Notes: generated by a model from the sequence alone, not told the origin. 20,939 nt of DNA from JBLIOB01 sp047639575 (GCA_047639575.1 JBLIOB010000039.1:1-20939); one strand, 5' to 3'. Shown: positions 8,080 through 16,379, numbered from the stretch's first letter. Program-made: numbers and translations.

Positions 8080-9288
8080 ATGAAAGAAGTATATATAGTT
8101 GATGCAATAAGAACACCAATTGGAAATTTTGGAGGTACGTTGGCTCCAGTTAGATGTGACGATTTAGGCGCGCATGTGATTAAAGAGTTGATGAACAGAA
8201 ATTCAAATTTGGATCCAAAAGCAATTGAAGATGTAATATTTGGATGTGCTAATCAGGCAGGTGAAGACAACAGAAACGTGGCTAGAATGTGCGGCCTGTT
8301 GGCTGGTCTTCCTTGGCAAGTTGGAGGAGAAACAGTTAATCGACTTTGTGCTTCAGGTATGGCTTCTACTATTAACGCTTACAGGGCCATAGCTATGGGC
8401 GATGGTGAGATTTATGTTACTGGCGGAGTTGAGCATATGACCAGAGGACCTTGGGTAATTTCCAAAGTGTCCAAACCTTTTGGGCGAGACGCTCAAATGC
8501 ACGACAGTGCTTTTGGTTGGAGATTCGTTAATCCGAAAATGAAGGAGTTGTATGGAACTCATGGAATGGGCGAAACTGCTGAGAATTTGGTAGAGATGTA
8601 TAATATCTCGCGAGAAGATCAAGACCAGTTTGCTTTTTGGTCTCAAATGAAAGCTACGGAAGCTCTAAACAATGGCAGATTAAGTGAAGAAATTATTCCG
8701 GTTGCAATTCCTCAACGCAAGGCAGATCCGATAATATTTTCTAATGATGAATTCATAAAACCCAATTCTTCCCTGGAAATTTTAGGAAAACTTAGAGCGG
8801 CATTTAAAAAAGAAGGAGGTTCGGTTACAGCTGGCAACGCTTCTGGTCTTAATGACGGAGCGGCAGCTATGTTAATTGCATCTGATGCTGCATGCAAAAC
8901 GCATAACCTAACACCAATGGCTAGAATTGTTTCTACCGCTATTGCTGGCGTAGAACCTAGAATCATGGGAATTGGGCCAGTTAAAGCATGTCAAAAAGCA
9001 CTTCAGCGAGCTGGCTTATCCATGGATCAAATGGATATTATTGAGTTAAACGAGGCATTTGCTGCACAAGCCCTTGCCTGTACGAGAGAACTTGGCTTAG
9101 CAGATAATGACTCTAGAATAAATCCAAATGGTGGTGCAATTGCCATCGGCCATCCACTTGGAATGACAGGTGCTCGTTTACTCCAAACCGCAGCGATCGA
9201 ATTACAAAAAACCAACAAAAAATATGCGCTAGTATCTATGTGTATTGGTGTAGGTCAAGGTTATGCAACGATAATTGAGAGAGCTTAA
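8080..9288 (+). CDS. paaJ: 3-oxoadipyl-CoA thiolase type acetyl-CoA acyltransferase (PaaJ/PcaF-like)
   Basis: A 402-residue class II thiolase that cleaves a 3-oxoacyl-CoA with CoA. The acylated cysteine is C90 in NRLCASG. NEAFAAQ follows, then GGAIAIGHPLG with H358, and the second cysteine C388 in CIGVGQG. The segment from GANQ-like GCANQAGEDNRNVARM through GVEHMTRGP and FGWRFVNPKM is typical of 3-oxoadipyl-CoA thiolases rather than acetoacetyl-CoA thiolases. Pairing with paaI 12 bp upstream favours a role in the last step of phenylacetate (or beta-ketoadipate) breakdown, giving succinyl-CoA and acetyl-CoA. The ring-epoxidation genes paaABCDE are absent from this window, so a general beta-oxidation role remains possible. 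A 10-bp near-tandem repeat (9281-9300) spans its stop codon. Confidence 0.88.
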   Translation: MKEVYIVDAIRTPIGNFGGTLAPVRCDDLGAHVIKELMNRNSNLDPKAIEDVIFGCANQAGEDNRNVARMCGLLAGLPWQVGGETVNRLCASGMASTINAYRAIAMGDGEIYVTGGVEHMTRGPWVISKVSKPFGRDAQMHDSAFGWRFVNPKMKELYGTHGMGETAENLVEMYNISREDQDQFAFWSQMKATEALNNGRLSEEIIPVAIPQRKADPIIFSNDEFIKPNSSLEILGKLRAAFKKEGGSVTAGNASGLNDGAAAMLIASDAACKTHNLTPMARIVSTAIAGVEPRIMGIGPVKACQKALQRAGLSMDQMDIIELNEAFAAQALACTRELGLADNDSRINPNGGAIAIGHPLGMTGARLLQTAAIELQKTNKKYALVSMCIGVGQGYATIIERA

Positions 9289-9343
9289 CAAAGCTTAACA
9301 CCGCACAACTTTAAGATTTTGTACCTTTTAATAAACAAAACAG

Positions 9344-9535
9344 ATGGCTGAGTGCGAAGTAAACCCGGCAGCTTCTGAATTTTATATAACACTTCCGGAT
9401 GGTGCCAAACGAGACTGCACTGAGTGGATAAGAGAGGCCAAGCACGAATCTACTAGAGAAACAAGAATGGAAACAATGATGACCGGGCTTAGTGAAGGTA
9501 AAAAAGACATTGGAAATACGAAAAGTGTTAATTAA
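9344..9535 (+). CDS. Small OmdA-like (YdeI/OmpD-associated C-terminal domain) protein
   Basis: A 63-residue protein matching the C-terminal helical segment of the YdeI/OmpD-associated (OmdA) family: F..LPDGAKRD, then EWIREAKHESTRETRME (WI.EAK..eTR..R pattern) and LSEGKKD. In full-length YdeI proteins this segment follows a larger N-terminal domain, which is missing here. It has no signal peptide or membrane helix. A one-mismatch -7 element (TACCTTTT, 9322-9329) lies 14 bp before the ATG. Its stop shares one base with the start of the membrane-protein gene (TAATG, 9533-9537), which supports real translation. The molecular function of the family is poorly understood, and I cannot say whether this is a functional mini-protein or a remnant; the coupling favours the former. 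Confidence 0.7.
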   Translation: MAECEVNPAASEFYITLPDGAKRDCTEWIREAKHESTRETRMETMMTGLSEGKKDIGNTKSVN

Positions 9536-10329
9536 TGGAGCTAGCTGGAGACATCTTATGGAATATTGTCGGAAAAGGAATACTAGGCTCTTTGGGTTTT
9601 GGCTTCATGGGCTATCTCCTGGGGCTAGCTATCTTATTTGTTTTAAGAGCTAAAGGCTTATTAAAACGATCTAGGGGAATTTCAAAAGTATTGGTTATAT
9701 CCTACTGGATTTTTATTCCAATAATTTTTGCATGTTCATTTACCGTCTTAAAAGGATTAGACTATGCCGAAAAGACAATGGAAAGCACAGCAGACGCGGT
9801 TATAGTGACATTGGAAGAAAAGACCTATGGACCGTTTCATAAATATATCACTGCAAACATCAAAGAATACACTGGCGAGAGTATTCTTCCTTCAAACGAA
9901 GAATTGGTTGAAGGTTTTTTTGCTGGTACCGAAAAAGAAGAAGATGATTGGATTCTAGAGGGGATTATGTTTGTGTTTCTAGAAGTGCTGGAAGATGAAG
10001 CAGAATCAACAATAGCAGAAAACTTGCATATCGATAAAAAAAACATCCAAGGAGTTAGAACTTTTGGTTCAAACCAAATTGATGGTCTTTTTCACGTTGC
10101 TTTCAGTAAGCTAAAATCAACCAGTCACAGTTGGATTAACGCAATTTTCAGACCCTATTACTGGGCCACTGTATTTTTCTGGATCGTGCTCATGTTGTTT
10201 CCTGTTATCGAAATAATAATCGCAGCAAAAAGAAAAAAAAGGAATCTAGTTTTGGCTACGCATGCACCTTCAACGAATAATATTATCTCAAACGAACCTT
10301 CAACAATCGAGGAAATTTCAGATTTATAG
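9535..10329 (+). CDS. Membrane protein of unknown function, three predicted helices
   Basis: A 264-residue protein I do not recognise. Hydrophobic helices are at about 13-37, 51-72 and 206-228. Between the second and third lies a soluble stretch of about 130 residues rich in Glu and Asp (for example FFAGTEKEEDDW and FLEVLEDEAEST). A basic patch (AKRKKR) and a polar tail follow the last helix. No enzyme motif is seen. It begins inside the stop of the OmdA-like gene (TAATG) and its stop directly abuts the stop of the convergent J-domain gene with no spacer. The partner relation with the OmdA-like protein is inferred from translational coupling only. Confidence 0.72.
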   Translation: MELAGDILWNIVGKGILGSLGFGFMGYLLGLAILFVLRAKGLLKRSRGISKVLVISYWIFIPIIFACSFTVLKGLDYAEKTMESTADAVIVTLEEKTYGPFHKYITANIKEYTGESILPSNEELVEGFFAGTEKEEDDWILEGIMFVFLEVLEDEAESTIAENLHIDKKNIQGVRTFGSNQIDGLFHVAFSKLKSTSHSWINAIFRPYYWATVFFWIVLMLFPVIEIIIAAKRKKRNLVLATHAPSTNNIISNEPSTIEEISDL

Positions 10330-11178
10330 TTAAATCATTCCCTCAATCATTCCAGTCCTAAATGTCAGTGACATATACATATGTACGCTGACTATAATAG
10401 GATATACGATTAGAATACCGTTTCCAAGAATAATCATTGGATGTGTAGAACGTCTGTAAAACAACCAAAAGAGTGGCAATAACATGGTAATTGGCAAAAT
10501 GTACAGATAAAAAATATCCCCAATAATATTCGAATCTCCAACAAGACGATTATTAACTAATCGAACTGTTTCAGGCGTTTTGAAAATCGGAGATACCTTC
10601 AGATCCACCACCGACATTCCTGAATTATCTAAATTAGTTCTATAGGCAACCTCGTAGCTCACAATCGCAGTAATGGATTTATCTCTTGAAAGGTTTATAT
10701 GATAAAAACCCTCATCCCCCGAAGATACCCCAGCAGACAAAAATGTTTCTTCAATTGGCGACATCGCCTGATCTATCAAAAACAAAAAACCATAAATGAC
10801 AATGAAAATGGATAAGAAAGAAATTGCAACATCGAACAATGGGTTCTTGCGAAATTTGCTCATTCTACGTTCAATCTTTTCTTGATATTCTTTCTCTTGC
10901 TTCTTTTTGAATTCTTTCGCAAACTGCGCGTAAATTACAGCATTCTCCCTCCGTTTTTGATCTAAAGGATTCCCTTGAAACACTTCTTCTTGAGGTTCAG
11001 GCTGTGCACTAATCAAGTACTGATACGCTCGATCAATTTTTACAAATTCTTCTTTCGCATTAGGAGAATCATTTAAGTCAGGATGAAATAAGAATGCTTT
11101 TCTTCGATACGCCTTTTTAATGTCTTGCTCGGTTGCAGACTCTGGCAATCCTAATATTTTCAAATACTTATTACGCAT
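10330..11178 (-). CDS. Membrane-anchored J-domain (DnaJ-like) protein
   Basis: A 282-residue protein with an N-terminal J domain (1-65; HPD motif at residues 32-34, the site that stimulates DnaK ATPase). A basic helical linker follows (about 80-112), then a membrane helix (114-137), an exposed beta-rich segment of about 80 residues, and two more helices (219-241, 247-270). It lacks the zinc-finger and substrate-binding domains of DnaJ, so it is a type III J-protein that probably recruits DnaK to the cytoplasmic face of the membrane. Its ATG at 11178 lies within the end of menE (8-bp overlap), making it the last gene of the acyl-CoA dehydrogenase-menC-menE run. No link to menaquinone chemistry is evident. 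Confidence 0.85.
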   Translation of the reverse strand: MRNKYLKILGLPESATEQDIKKAYRRKAFLFHPDLNDSPNAKEEFVKIDRAYQYLISAQPEPQEEVFQGNPLDQKRRENAVIYAQFAKEFKKKQEKEYQEKIERRMSKFRKNPLFDVAISFLSIFIVIYGFLFLIDQAMSPIEETFLSAGVSSGDEGFYHINLSRDKSITAIVSYEVAYRTNLDNSGMSVVDLKVSPIFKTPETVRLVNNRLVGDSNIIGDIFYLYILPITMLLPLFWLFYRRSTHPMIILGNGILIVYPIIVSVHMYMSLTFRTGMIEGMI

Positions 11179-12211
11179 CTATAATCATCCGCAGGGTCAG
11201 CTCCCTTTGAATTTTACCAGTTTTAGTGTATTTAAATTTTGACGTGAAATAAACTTGCTTGGGTTCCTCAAATTTATTTAAGGAATTAAATGTGAATGAT
11301 TGTTCAGCCCCCTCAACAATTAAAACTACCATCTCCCCTAACTCCTCATTTGGGATGGAACAAATGAAATAATTTGAATTAATTTGCCCGTTTAATTTGG
11401 ACTCAACAAACTCCGGAAACACTTTAATTCCTCCTGTGTTTATTACATTATCATGTCTTCCCAACCATCTGAATGCCTGATTATCTGCAAGTTCAACGAC
11501 ATCGTTTGTAACCAAATCATAAATATCTAAATGAAACGAAGTTAAAACCAAACAACTTCTTTCGTCAATTGAAAACCCGGTCTTACCAATTGCACAAAAC
11601 AAATCGCTTCTTCTTGGTCCATTTAAGTTCTTTACCGCAACATGTGTAGCCGTTTCCGTCATTCCATATGTAGAATAACAAAGGGTATTTAAATTTTGGA
11701 GCATTCTATTCAAAACGTTAGAAACGGTCCCGCCACCAATAATCAGTTGTTTAACAAGGTCAAACCTTGTTGGGTCCTCTTTTAAAATTCCATGCACTTG
11801 CATAGGCGTCATTGCACAAAAGTTTATTTTATCCCGATTCCCTTTAAGGGGAGATCCGGCAGGCTCCTCTACAATTAATCTCGCGCCAGAAACCATTGCT
11901 CTAATCAGCATCATCTTACCAGCGATATAATCAACTGGTAAACAAAGATGAATCGTTGATTTGTCCACAATATTAAAATGCTTACAAGTAGCTCTAGCAC
12001 TTGCAATCATCATTTCCCTAGAAAGTTCAATTATTTTCGGATCGCCCGTACTTCCTGAAGTTTTTTGATGAATTTTCTCATCAGTAGAGTACCAAGATTT
12101 TAGGAATACAAAGACTTCATTTAAAATTCCGACTGAATTTTTAATTAACAATGTATAATCGTTACTCTCATCGTATTTAAACGAATCTATTATGATGGGC
12201 TGCTTGGTCAA
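11171..12211 (-). CDS. menE: o-Succinylbenzoate--CoA ligase MenE (short form)
   Basis: An ANL-superfamily adenylate-forming enzyme that activates o-succinylbenzoate to its CoA thioester in menaquinone synthesis. Motifs are TSGSTGDPK (residues 51-59, phosphate-binding loop), YGMTE (172-176), GRHDNVINTGG (251-261, hinge region) and TKTGKIQR (329-336) with the catalytic lysine K333. At 346 residues it is about 100 shorter than the E. coli or Bacillus enzyme, the N-terminal part being reduced while all catalytic motifs remain. The start is TTG at 12211: the frame closes at a stop only five codons upstream and no ATG is available before the conserved region. It overlaps the stop of menC by four bases (TTGA), so translation is probably coupled. 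Confidence 0.93.
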   Translation of the reverse strand: MTKQPIIIDSFKYDESNDYTLLIKNSVGILNEVFVFLKSWYSTDEKIHQKTSGSTGDPKIIELSREMMIASARATCKHFNIVDKSTIHLCLPVDYIAGKMMLIRAMVSGARLIVEEPAGSPLKGNRDKINFCAMTPMQVHGILKEDPTRFDLVKQLIIGGGTVSNVLNRMLQNLNTLCYSTYGMTETATHVAVKNLNGPRRSDLFCAIGKTGFSIDERSCLVLTSFHLDIYDLVTNDVVELADNQAFRWLGRHDNVINTGGIKVFPEFVESKLNGQINSNYFICSIPNEELGEMVVLIVEGAEQSFTFNSLNKFEEPKQVYFTSKFKYTKTGKIQRELTLRMIIDA

Positions 12212-13275
12212 TTGTTTTCTAAATTAAATAAACTTAGGTCCCATGTGGCATTCGTATAATGAGATAGATGCCCATTCGATACATACAGTGGCGAATCAAT
12301 ATTGTTTTCGAACAACCCTCCAGTTCCAAGTCCTTGTGGTAAAGGGTTTTTATATTTCTCTACCCATTGTGCGATCGCATTTAACCCAATATTAGATTCT
12401 AGCGCACTGGTGGCCCACCATTTTACATTCATCGATTCGGCTATATCGATCCATTCATCTGCGCCAAGAAAACCTCCATGAAGACTCGGTTTTAAAATGA
12501 TGTATTGTGGGTTTATTATTTCAAGTATTTTCTTTTTATTGGAACGATCAAATGGCCCAATCAATTCTTCATCTAGCGCTATATCCAATGGTGAATCTTC
12601 ACATAAACTCGCCATATCTTCATATTGACCCGCCATTATCGGTTGCTCAATTGAGTGAATTTGAAAATCTGAAATCATTTTTAATTTTTCTAGCGCTTCT
12701 TTTGTTGAGAATCCTCCGTTTGCGTCTACTCTTAACTCGATCTCCGAAGCGGTATATTCTTTTCTGATATATTTTAATAATTCTACCTCATCAGTAAAAT
12801 TTATTGCTCCTATTTTAAGTTTAATACAAGAAAAACCTTCTTTTAATTTCTGATCTATTTGCTTTTTCATGAACGACTTCTCCCCCATCCATATCAAACC
12901 ATTAATTGGAATGGACTTGCCCCGTGCAAAGTTTGAGTCAAAATTCTTAGACCCTTTGACTTCAAGATCCCAAAAAGCGTTTTGTAAACCAAAGGAGATG
13001 GATGGCCAAGCAAGTAAATCCAAACCAAAATCATTTTCATTTTGATTCAGCTCGTCTATTTGATTACAGATTCCTTCGAGAACTTCTCCAAAATTCGGAA
13101 CAGAATCTGGACTTAACCCATAAATAAGAGAACACTCCCCAATTCCGACTATTTCAGGATTCATTTCATTCCAAACTTTAACAAACCAACTTTCCTTCGA
13201 TTTTAAGACACCTCTGGAAGTACCGCTTGGACGTTTAAAGTGGAACGTATGTTTGAAACATTCAGCTTTGAGCAT
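12208..13275 (-). CDS. menC: o-Succinylbenzoate synthase MenC
   Basis: An enolase-superfamily dehydratase that converts SHCHC to o-succinylbenzoate. Its 355 residues carry the complete active site of the muconate-lactonising subgroup: KLK (152-154, K154 as base), the metal ligands D184 in RVDANGG, E210 in SIEQP and D235 in ALDEE, and the second lysine K262 in LKPS. The C-terminal GLGTGGLFENN segment is typical of bacteroidotal MenC. ATG start at 13275 is only 2 bp after the acyl-CoA dehydrogenase stop; the gene overlaps menE by four bases at its end. Dipeptide epimerases share the fold, but the menE neighbour settles the assignment. Confidence 0.94.
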   Translation of the reverse strand: MLKAECFKHTFHFKRPSGTSRGVLKSKESWFVKVWNEMNPEIVGIGECSLIYGLSPDSVPNFGEVLEGICNQIDELNQNENDFGLDLLAWPSISFGLQNAFWDLEVKGSKNFDSNFARGKSIPINGLIWMGEKSFMKKQIDQKLKEGFSCIKLKIGAINFTDEVELLKYIRKEYTASEIELRVDANGGFSTKEALEKLKMISDFQIHSIEQPIMAGQYEDMASLCEDSPLDIALDEELIGPFDRSNKKKILEIINPQYIILKPSLHGGFLGADEWIDIAESMNVKWWATSALESNIGLNAIAQWVEKYKNPLPQGLGTGGLFENNIDSPLYVSNGHLSHYTNATWDLSLFNLENN

Positions 13276-13277
13276 TC

Positions 13278-14480
13278 TTAAAAACTTTTCTTTCTCCAGA
13301 TTGGTCTAGAAATCAACTCTTTCATGATTTCATTAGAGCCAGCATATATTCTTTGGGCTCTGGCATCTGCGAAAGCTCTGGCTACATGATATTCCCAGAT
13401 ATACCCATATCCTCCATGTAGCTGAACACACTCGTCTATTACCCTACATTGTAGATCGGTCATTGAATATTTGGCCTGAGAAGCTGCGATATTGGTTAAT
13501 TTTTTATCAGCGTGCAACTCAATACATCTATCCATGTATACTCTGGCAATCTGGACCTCAGTGGTTAACTCTGCAATTTTATGTCGAATAGATTGCATGT
13601 GAGATATTGGTTTACCGAATGCCTCTCGCTCTTGAATATATCCAAGTGTAACCTCAAGCGCGCCTTCGGCTGCAGCTAGACCTCCTTGAGCAACTATAAT
13701 TCGTTCTTGAGGCAGTTTATTCATCATGTACTTAAAACCTTCCCCTTGGCCTCCAATCAGATTGTGCTTGGGCACTTTTACTTGATCAAAAAATAACTCA
13801 CAAGTATCTTGAGCGTGCATTCCAATTTTTTCGAATGGCTTGCCTTTGGTGAATCCCTCCATTGAAGAATCCATGAAAAGTAAACTGATTCCTTTCGATC
13901 TAGCTTCTAAGTTTGTTTTTACCGCTACTACATACGCATCCGATATGTACCCATTCGTTATAAACGTCTTTGAACCATTCACTACATAATGATCGCCTTT
14001 ATCTTCGGCCGTACATTTTATTCCTTGCAAGTCACTTCCTGCTCCAGGCTCCGTCATGGCAATTGCTCCGATAACCTCTCCAGATGCCATTTTTGGCAGC
14101 CATTCACTCTTTACTTCTTCAGATCCGTATTGAACGATATAAGGAACAACAATATCACTATGAACTGGCACTCCAATTCCTGGACCAGTGCAACCTGCAC
14201 GATTTAATACTTCACTAATAATAGCATTAAAACGAAAATCATTTAATCCCATTCCGCCATATTGCTCCGGAATCTGTAGAGCCAAAAAACCGTTAGCTCC
14301 CATCGCTAACCAAAACTCTTTAGCAACCATTTTATCTTTTTCCCACTGTGCATGGTGAGGGATAACTTCAGCTTTCACAAAATCTTCCATCGCTTGACGA
14401 AACATATCATGGTCTTCGCTAAAAATAGTTCTAGGAATGTGATTGATTTCTTTAAGTAATTCGCCCTTTAAAATGTCCAT
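13278..14480 (-). CDS. Acyl-CoA dehydrogenase, long-chain (LCAD) type
   Basis: A 400-residue FAD-dependent enzyme that introduces the alpha-beta double bond in acyl-CoAs and passes electrons to ETF. Visible signatures are AMTEPGAGSD (141-150), ITNG (174-177), QEREAFGKPI (283-292) and the C-terminal GGYGYIWEY..AR..AD.R (356-374). The canonical MCAD base (Glu in YEGT) is absent: the segment reads YAGSNEIMKELI with A380. Instead LPQER (256-260) supplies E259, the position used as base by mammalian long-chain acyl-CoA dehydrogenase. ATG at 14480 has a one-mismatch -7 element (TATTTTTA, minus strand, 14499-14506) 18 bp upstream. It leads a run with menC 2 bp downstream. Substrate range is not predictable from sequence. 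Confidence 0.92.
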   Translation of the reverse strand: MDILKGELLKEINHIPRTIFSEDHDMFRQAMEDFVKAEVIPHHAQWEKDKMVAKEFWLAMGANGFLALQIPEQYGGMGLNDFRFNAIISEVLNRAGCTGPGIGVPVHSDIVVPYIVQYGSEEVKSEWLPKMASGEVIGAIAMTEPGAGSDLQGIKCTAEDKGDHYVVNGSKTFITNGYISDAYVVAVKTNLEARSKGISLLFMDSSMEGFTKGKPFEKIGMHAQDTCELFFDQVKVPKHNLIGGQGEGFKYMMNKLPQERIIVAQGGLAAAEGALEVTLGYIQEREAFGKPISHMQSIRHKIAELTTEVQIARVYMDRCIELHADKKLTNIAASQAKYSMTDLQCRVIDECVQLHGGYGYIWEYHVARAFADARAQRIYAGSNEIMKELISRPIWRKKSF

Positions 14481-14551
14481 TTCTAATTTTTATCGCCCTA
14501 AAAATACGCAATGCATACGTACCTCCAAGCTTGAATTTAAATCTAGCTGTT

Positions 14552-14609
14552 TGAAAACTAACAATTTGTGTTTTTTAATTACCTTAGTTGACTGAAAACT
14601 AACAACTAA
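14552..14609. repeat. 13-bp direct repeats and a 7-bp inverted repeat in the divergent promoter region
   Basis: The 139-bp gap between the acyl-CoA dehydrogenase gene and the first PA-domain gene contains TGAAAACTAACAA twice, at 14552-14564 and 14593-14605, exactly 41 bp apart (about four helical turns). The second copy sits inside a 7-bp inverted repeat, TTAGTTG (14584-14590) and CAACTAA (14603-14609), ending 10 bp before the ATG at 14620. This hairpin would lie in the 5' leader, or the repeats could be protein-binding sites. The role is unknown. Confidence 0.5.
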
Positions 14610-14619
14610 ATCTATCCAA

Positions 14620-16359
14620 ATGAAAAAACTATTACTTATTAATATGTTTGCTTTAGTGTCCGTCTTTTCTTTCGGTCAAATTATTGTAAATATAGAATCA
14701 CCTGCTGCAGTTGCTGGAAGCCTTGGCTTCACAATAGCGGAATCAGGTGGTGGCTGGACAATAATGCCAGATATGACTGATCCTCTAAACGCTGTACTAG
14801 ATACACTTGTATTTGCAGATGACGGAACTCTTGGTGATTCCCTAGCTTGTAATCCATTGGTTAATGGTGCTGCAATTGCTGGAAACATTGCTGTTCTTTA
14901 TAGAGGAGCTTGTCAATTCGGAACCAAAGCTTTAAACGCTCAAAACGCAGGTGCAATTGGTGTAATTATAATTAATAACATTCCTGGAGCTGCAGTAGGA
15001 ATGGGACCAGGAACAGATGGGCCGAGTATTACTATTCCAACCGTAATGATAAGTCAAGCAGACGGAGCCATGTTAAGAGATTCTATTATTGGTGGAATTG
15101 TAACTGCTTTTATCGGATCTAAATCTGGATATTACAACGATGATATTGGTACAACTCCAGCGGATGTGCTTAGATCTGAAAACGCTTCTACTCCAAGACA
15201 ATTAGCGAGAAACTCTTCTGACTTCTATGTTGACATGGGAGCAAGAGTTTACAATTATGGTGTAAATAATCAAACTGATGTTGTGCTGAACGCGACTATA
15301 GAATTTGGTGGATCTGTTGTATATACTCAGTCATCTGCTTCTATGTCAATCAATACAGGTGATACGCTTTTCATACAATTACCAACTTTTTCTCAAGTTG
15401 CTGGTTATGCAGTTGGGTATTATACGGTAACGTATTCGGTAACAATGGGTGCAGTTGACGAATTCATCGGAGACAACATTATAAATGCTGATTTTCAAAT
15501 ATCTGAAGATCTATTGTCTTTAGGTCAGCTTGATACGGCTATGGCTCCAGAGTCCGGAGTATATTTTAGAGCAGTGAACAGTGGTGGTAATTCTGATTTC
15601 ACCTCTTGTGTTCATTTCAGAGATTCAATAGCAAGTAGATTATCTGTTGAAGGAATGTGGTTCGCTGCATCTGGAGGACTAGGTGATTCATTGACTGGTA
15701 CTTATATGCAGTTATTCGTTTACGAATGGACTGATGTATTTACGGATTTGAATGACGCTGCATATGATAACGTTAACTTAATCTTGACTGAAGTTGCTTC
15801 AGGAGAGTATGATTATTTATCTGATCTTCAAAATGAATTTGTTTATTCCCCAGTCTTAACTTCTATTGGTACTCAGCTTACACTTTTAGACAACACTAGA
15901 TATCTATTTTGTGTAGAAGTTGCAGTAGACAATGTATTTATGTCTTATGACAATGATGCCGATTATACACTGAACAGAGATTATTATTTACAACCATTAG
16001 CACCAATTCAAGCTGATTTATCTTGGAATGCAAATGGATTTGGCGCAGAACCTCTTCCATCTACTGCAATTAAAGTGAGTGGTGTAAATGCGATCAATGA
16101 AAAGTACAAAGCAGAATTTACTGCTTTTCCAAATCCGGCTGGAAATCTTGTGAATTTCAGATTGGGAAATAACATCGAGTTACGATCTATTTCTATTTTG
16201 GATATAACTGGTAACCTTGTGAAGCAAAGAGCACTAAACAATAACGGTGCAGGAAGTATCGCTTTGGATGTATCTGCCCTTGCAAACGGTCAATATATCT
16301 TTGCATTAACTGAAGAAAATGGTAGAGTATCTAACGTAAAAGTTACGATCGCGAAATAA
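14620..16359 (+). CDS. T9SS-exported PA-domain surface protein, copy 1
   Basis: A 579-residue secreted protein with a signal peptide (cleavage near residue 19, FSFG/Q). A protease-associated (PA) domain follows (about 25-175) with the typical GNIAVLYRGACQFGTKALNAQNAGAIGVII core. Next come a CARDB/Ig-like beta domain (about 200-295), a further beta-rich domain (about 300-485) conserved in the neighbouring copy, and a T9SS type A sorting domain (500-579; FPNPAG, ILDITGNLV, LANGQYIF). The PA domain normally sits beside a protease catalytic domain, but none is present, so it may act as a binding module. C77 and C98 can pair in the PA domain. It should be exported through the type IX machinery and attached to, or released from, the cell surface. 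It is paralogous to the next gene and ends before a strong terminator. Confidence 0.85.
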   Translation: MKKLLLINMFALVSVFSFGQIIVNIESPAAVAGSLGFTIAESGGGWTIMPDMTDPLNAVLDTLVFADDGTLGDSLACNPLVNGAAIAGNIAVLYRGACQFGTKALNAQNAGAIGVIIINNIPGAAVGMGPGTDGPSITIPTVMISQADGAMLRDSIIGGIVTAFIGSKSGYYNDDIGTTPADVLRSENASTPRQLARNSSDFYVDMGARVYNYGVNNQTDVVLNATIEFGGSVVYTQSSASMSINTGDTLFIQLPTFSQVAGYAVGYYTVTYSVTMGAVDEFIGDNIINADFQISEDLLSLGQLDTAMAPESGVYFRAVNSGGNSDFTSCVHFRDSIASRLSVEGMWFAASGGLGDSLTGTYMQLFVYEWTDVFTDLNDAAYDNVNLILTEVASGEYDYLSDLQNEFVYSPVLTSIGTQLTLLDNTRYLFCVEVAVDNVFMSYDNDADYTLNRDYYLQPLAPIQADLSWNANGFGAEPLPSTAIKVSGVNAINEKYKAEFTAFPNPAGNLVNFRLGNNIELRSISILDITGNLVKQRALNNNGAGSIALDVSALANGQYIFALTEENGRVSNVKVTIAK

Positions 16360-16379
16360 GCCAAATTTCAATTTATTTT

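Noticed and set aside
8353..9218. Antisense open frames inside the thiolase gene
   Set aside because: They oppose a fully conserved thiolase and have no recognisable domain or start context.
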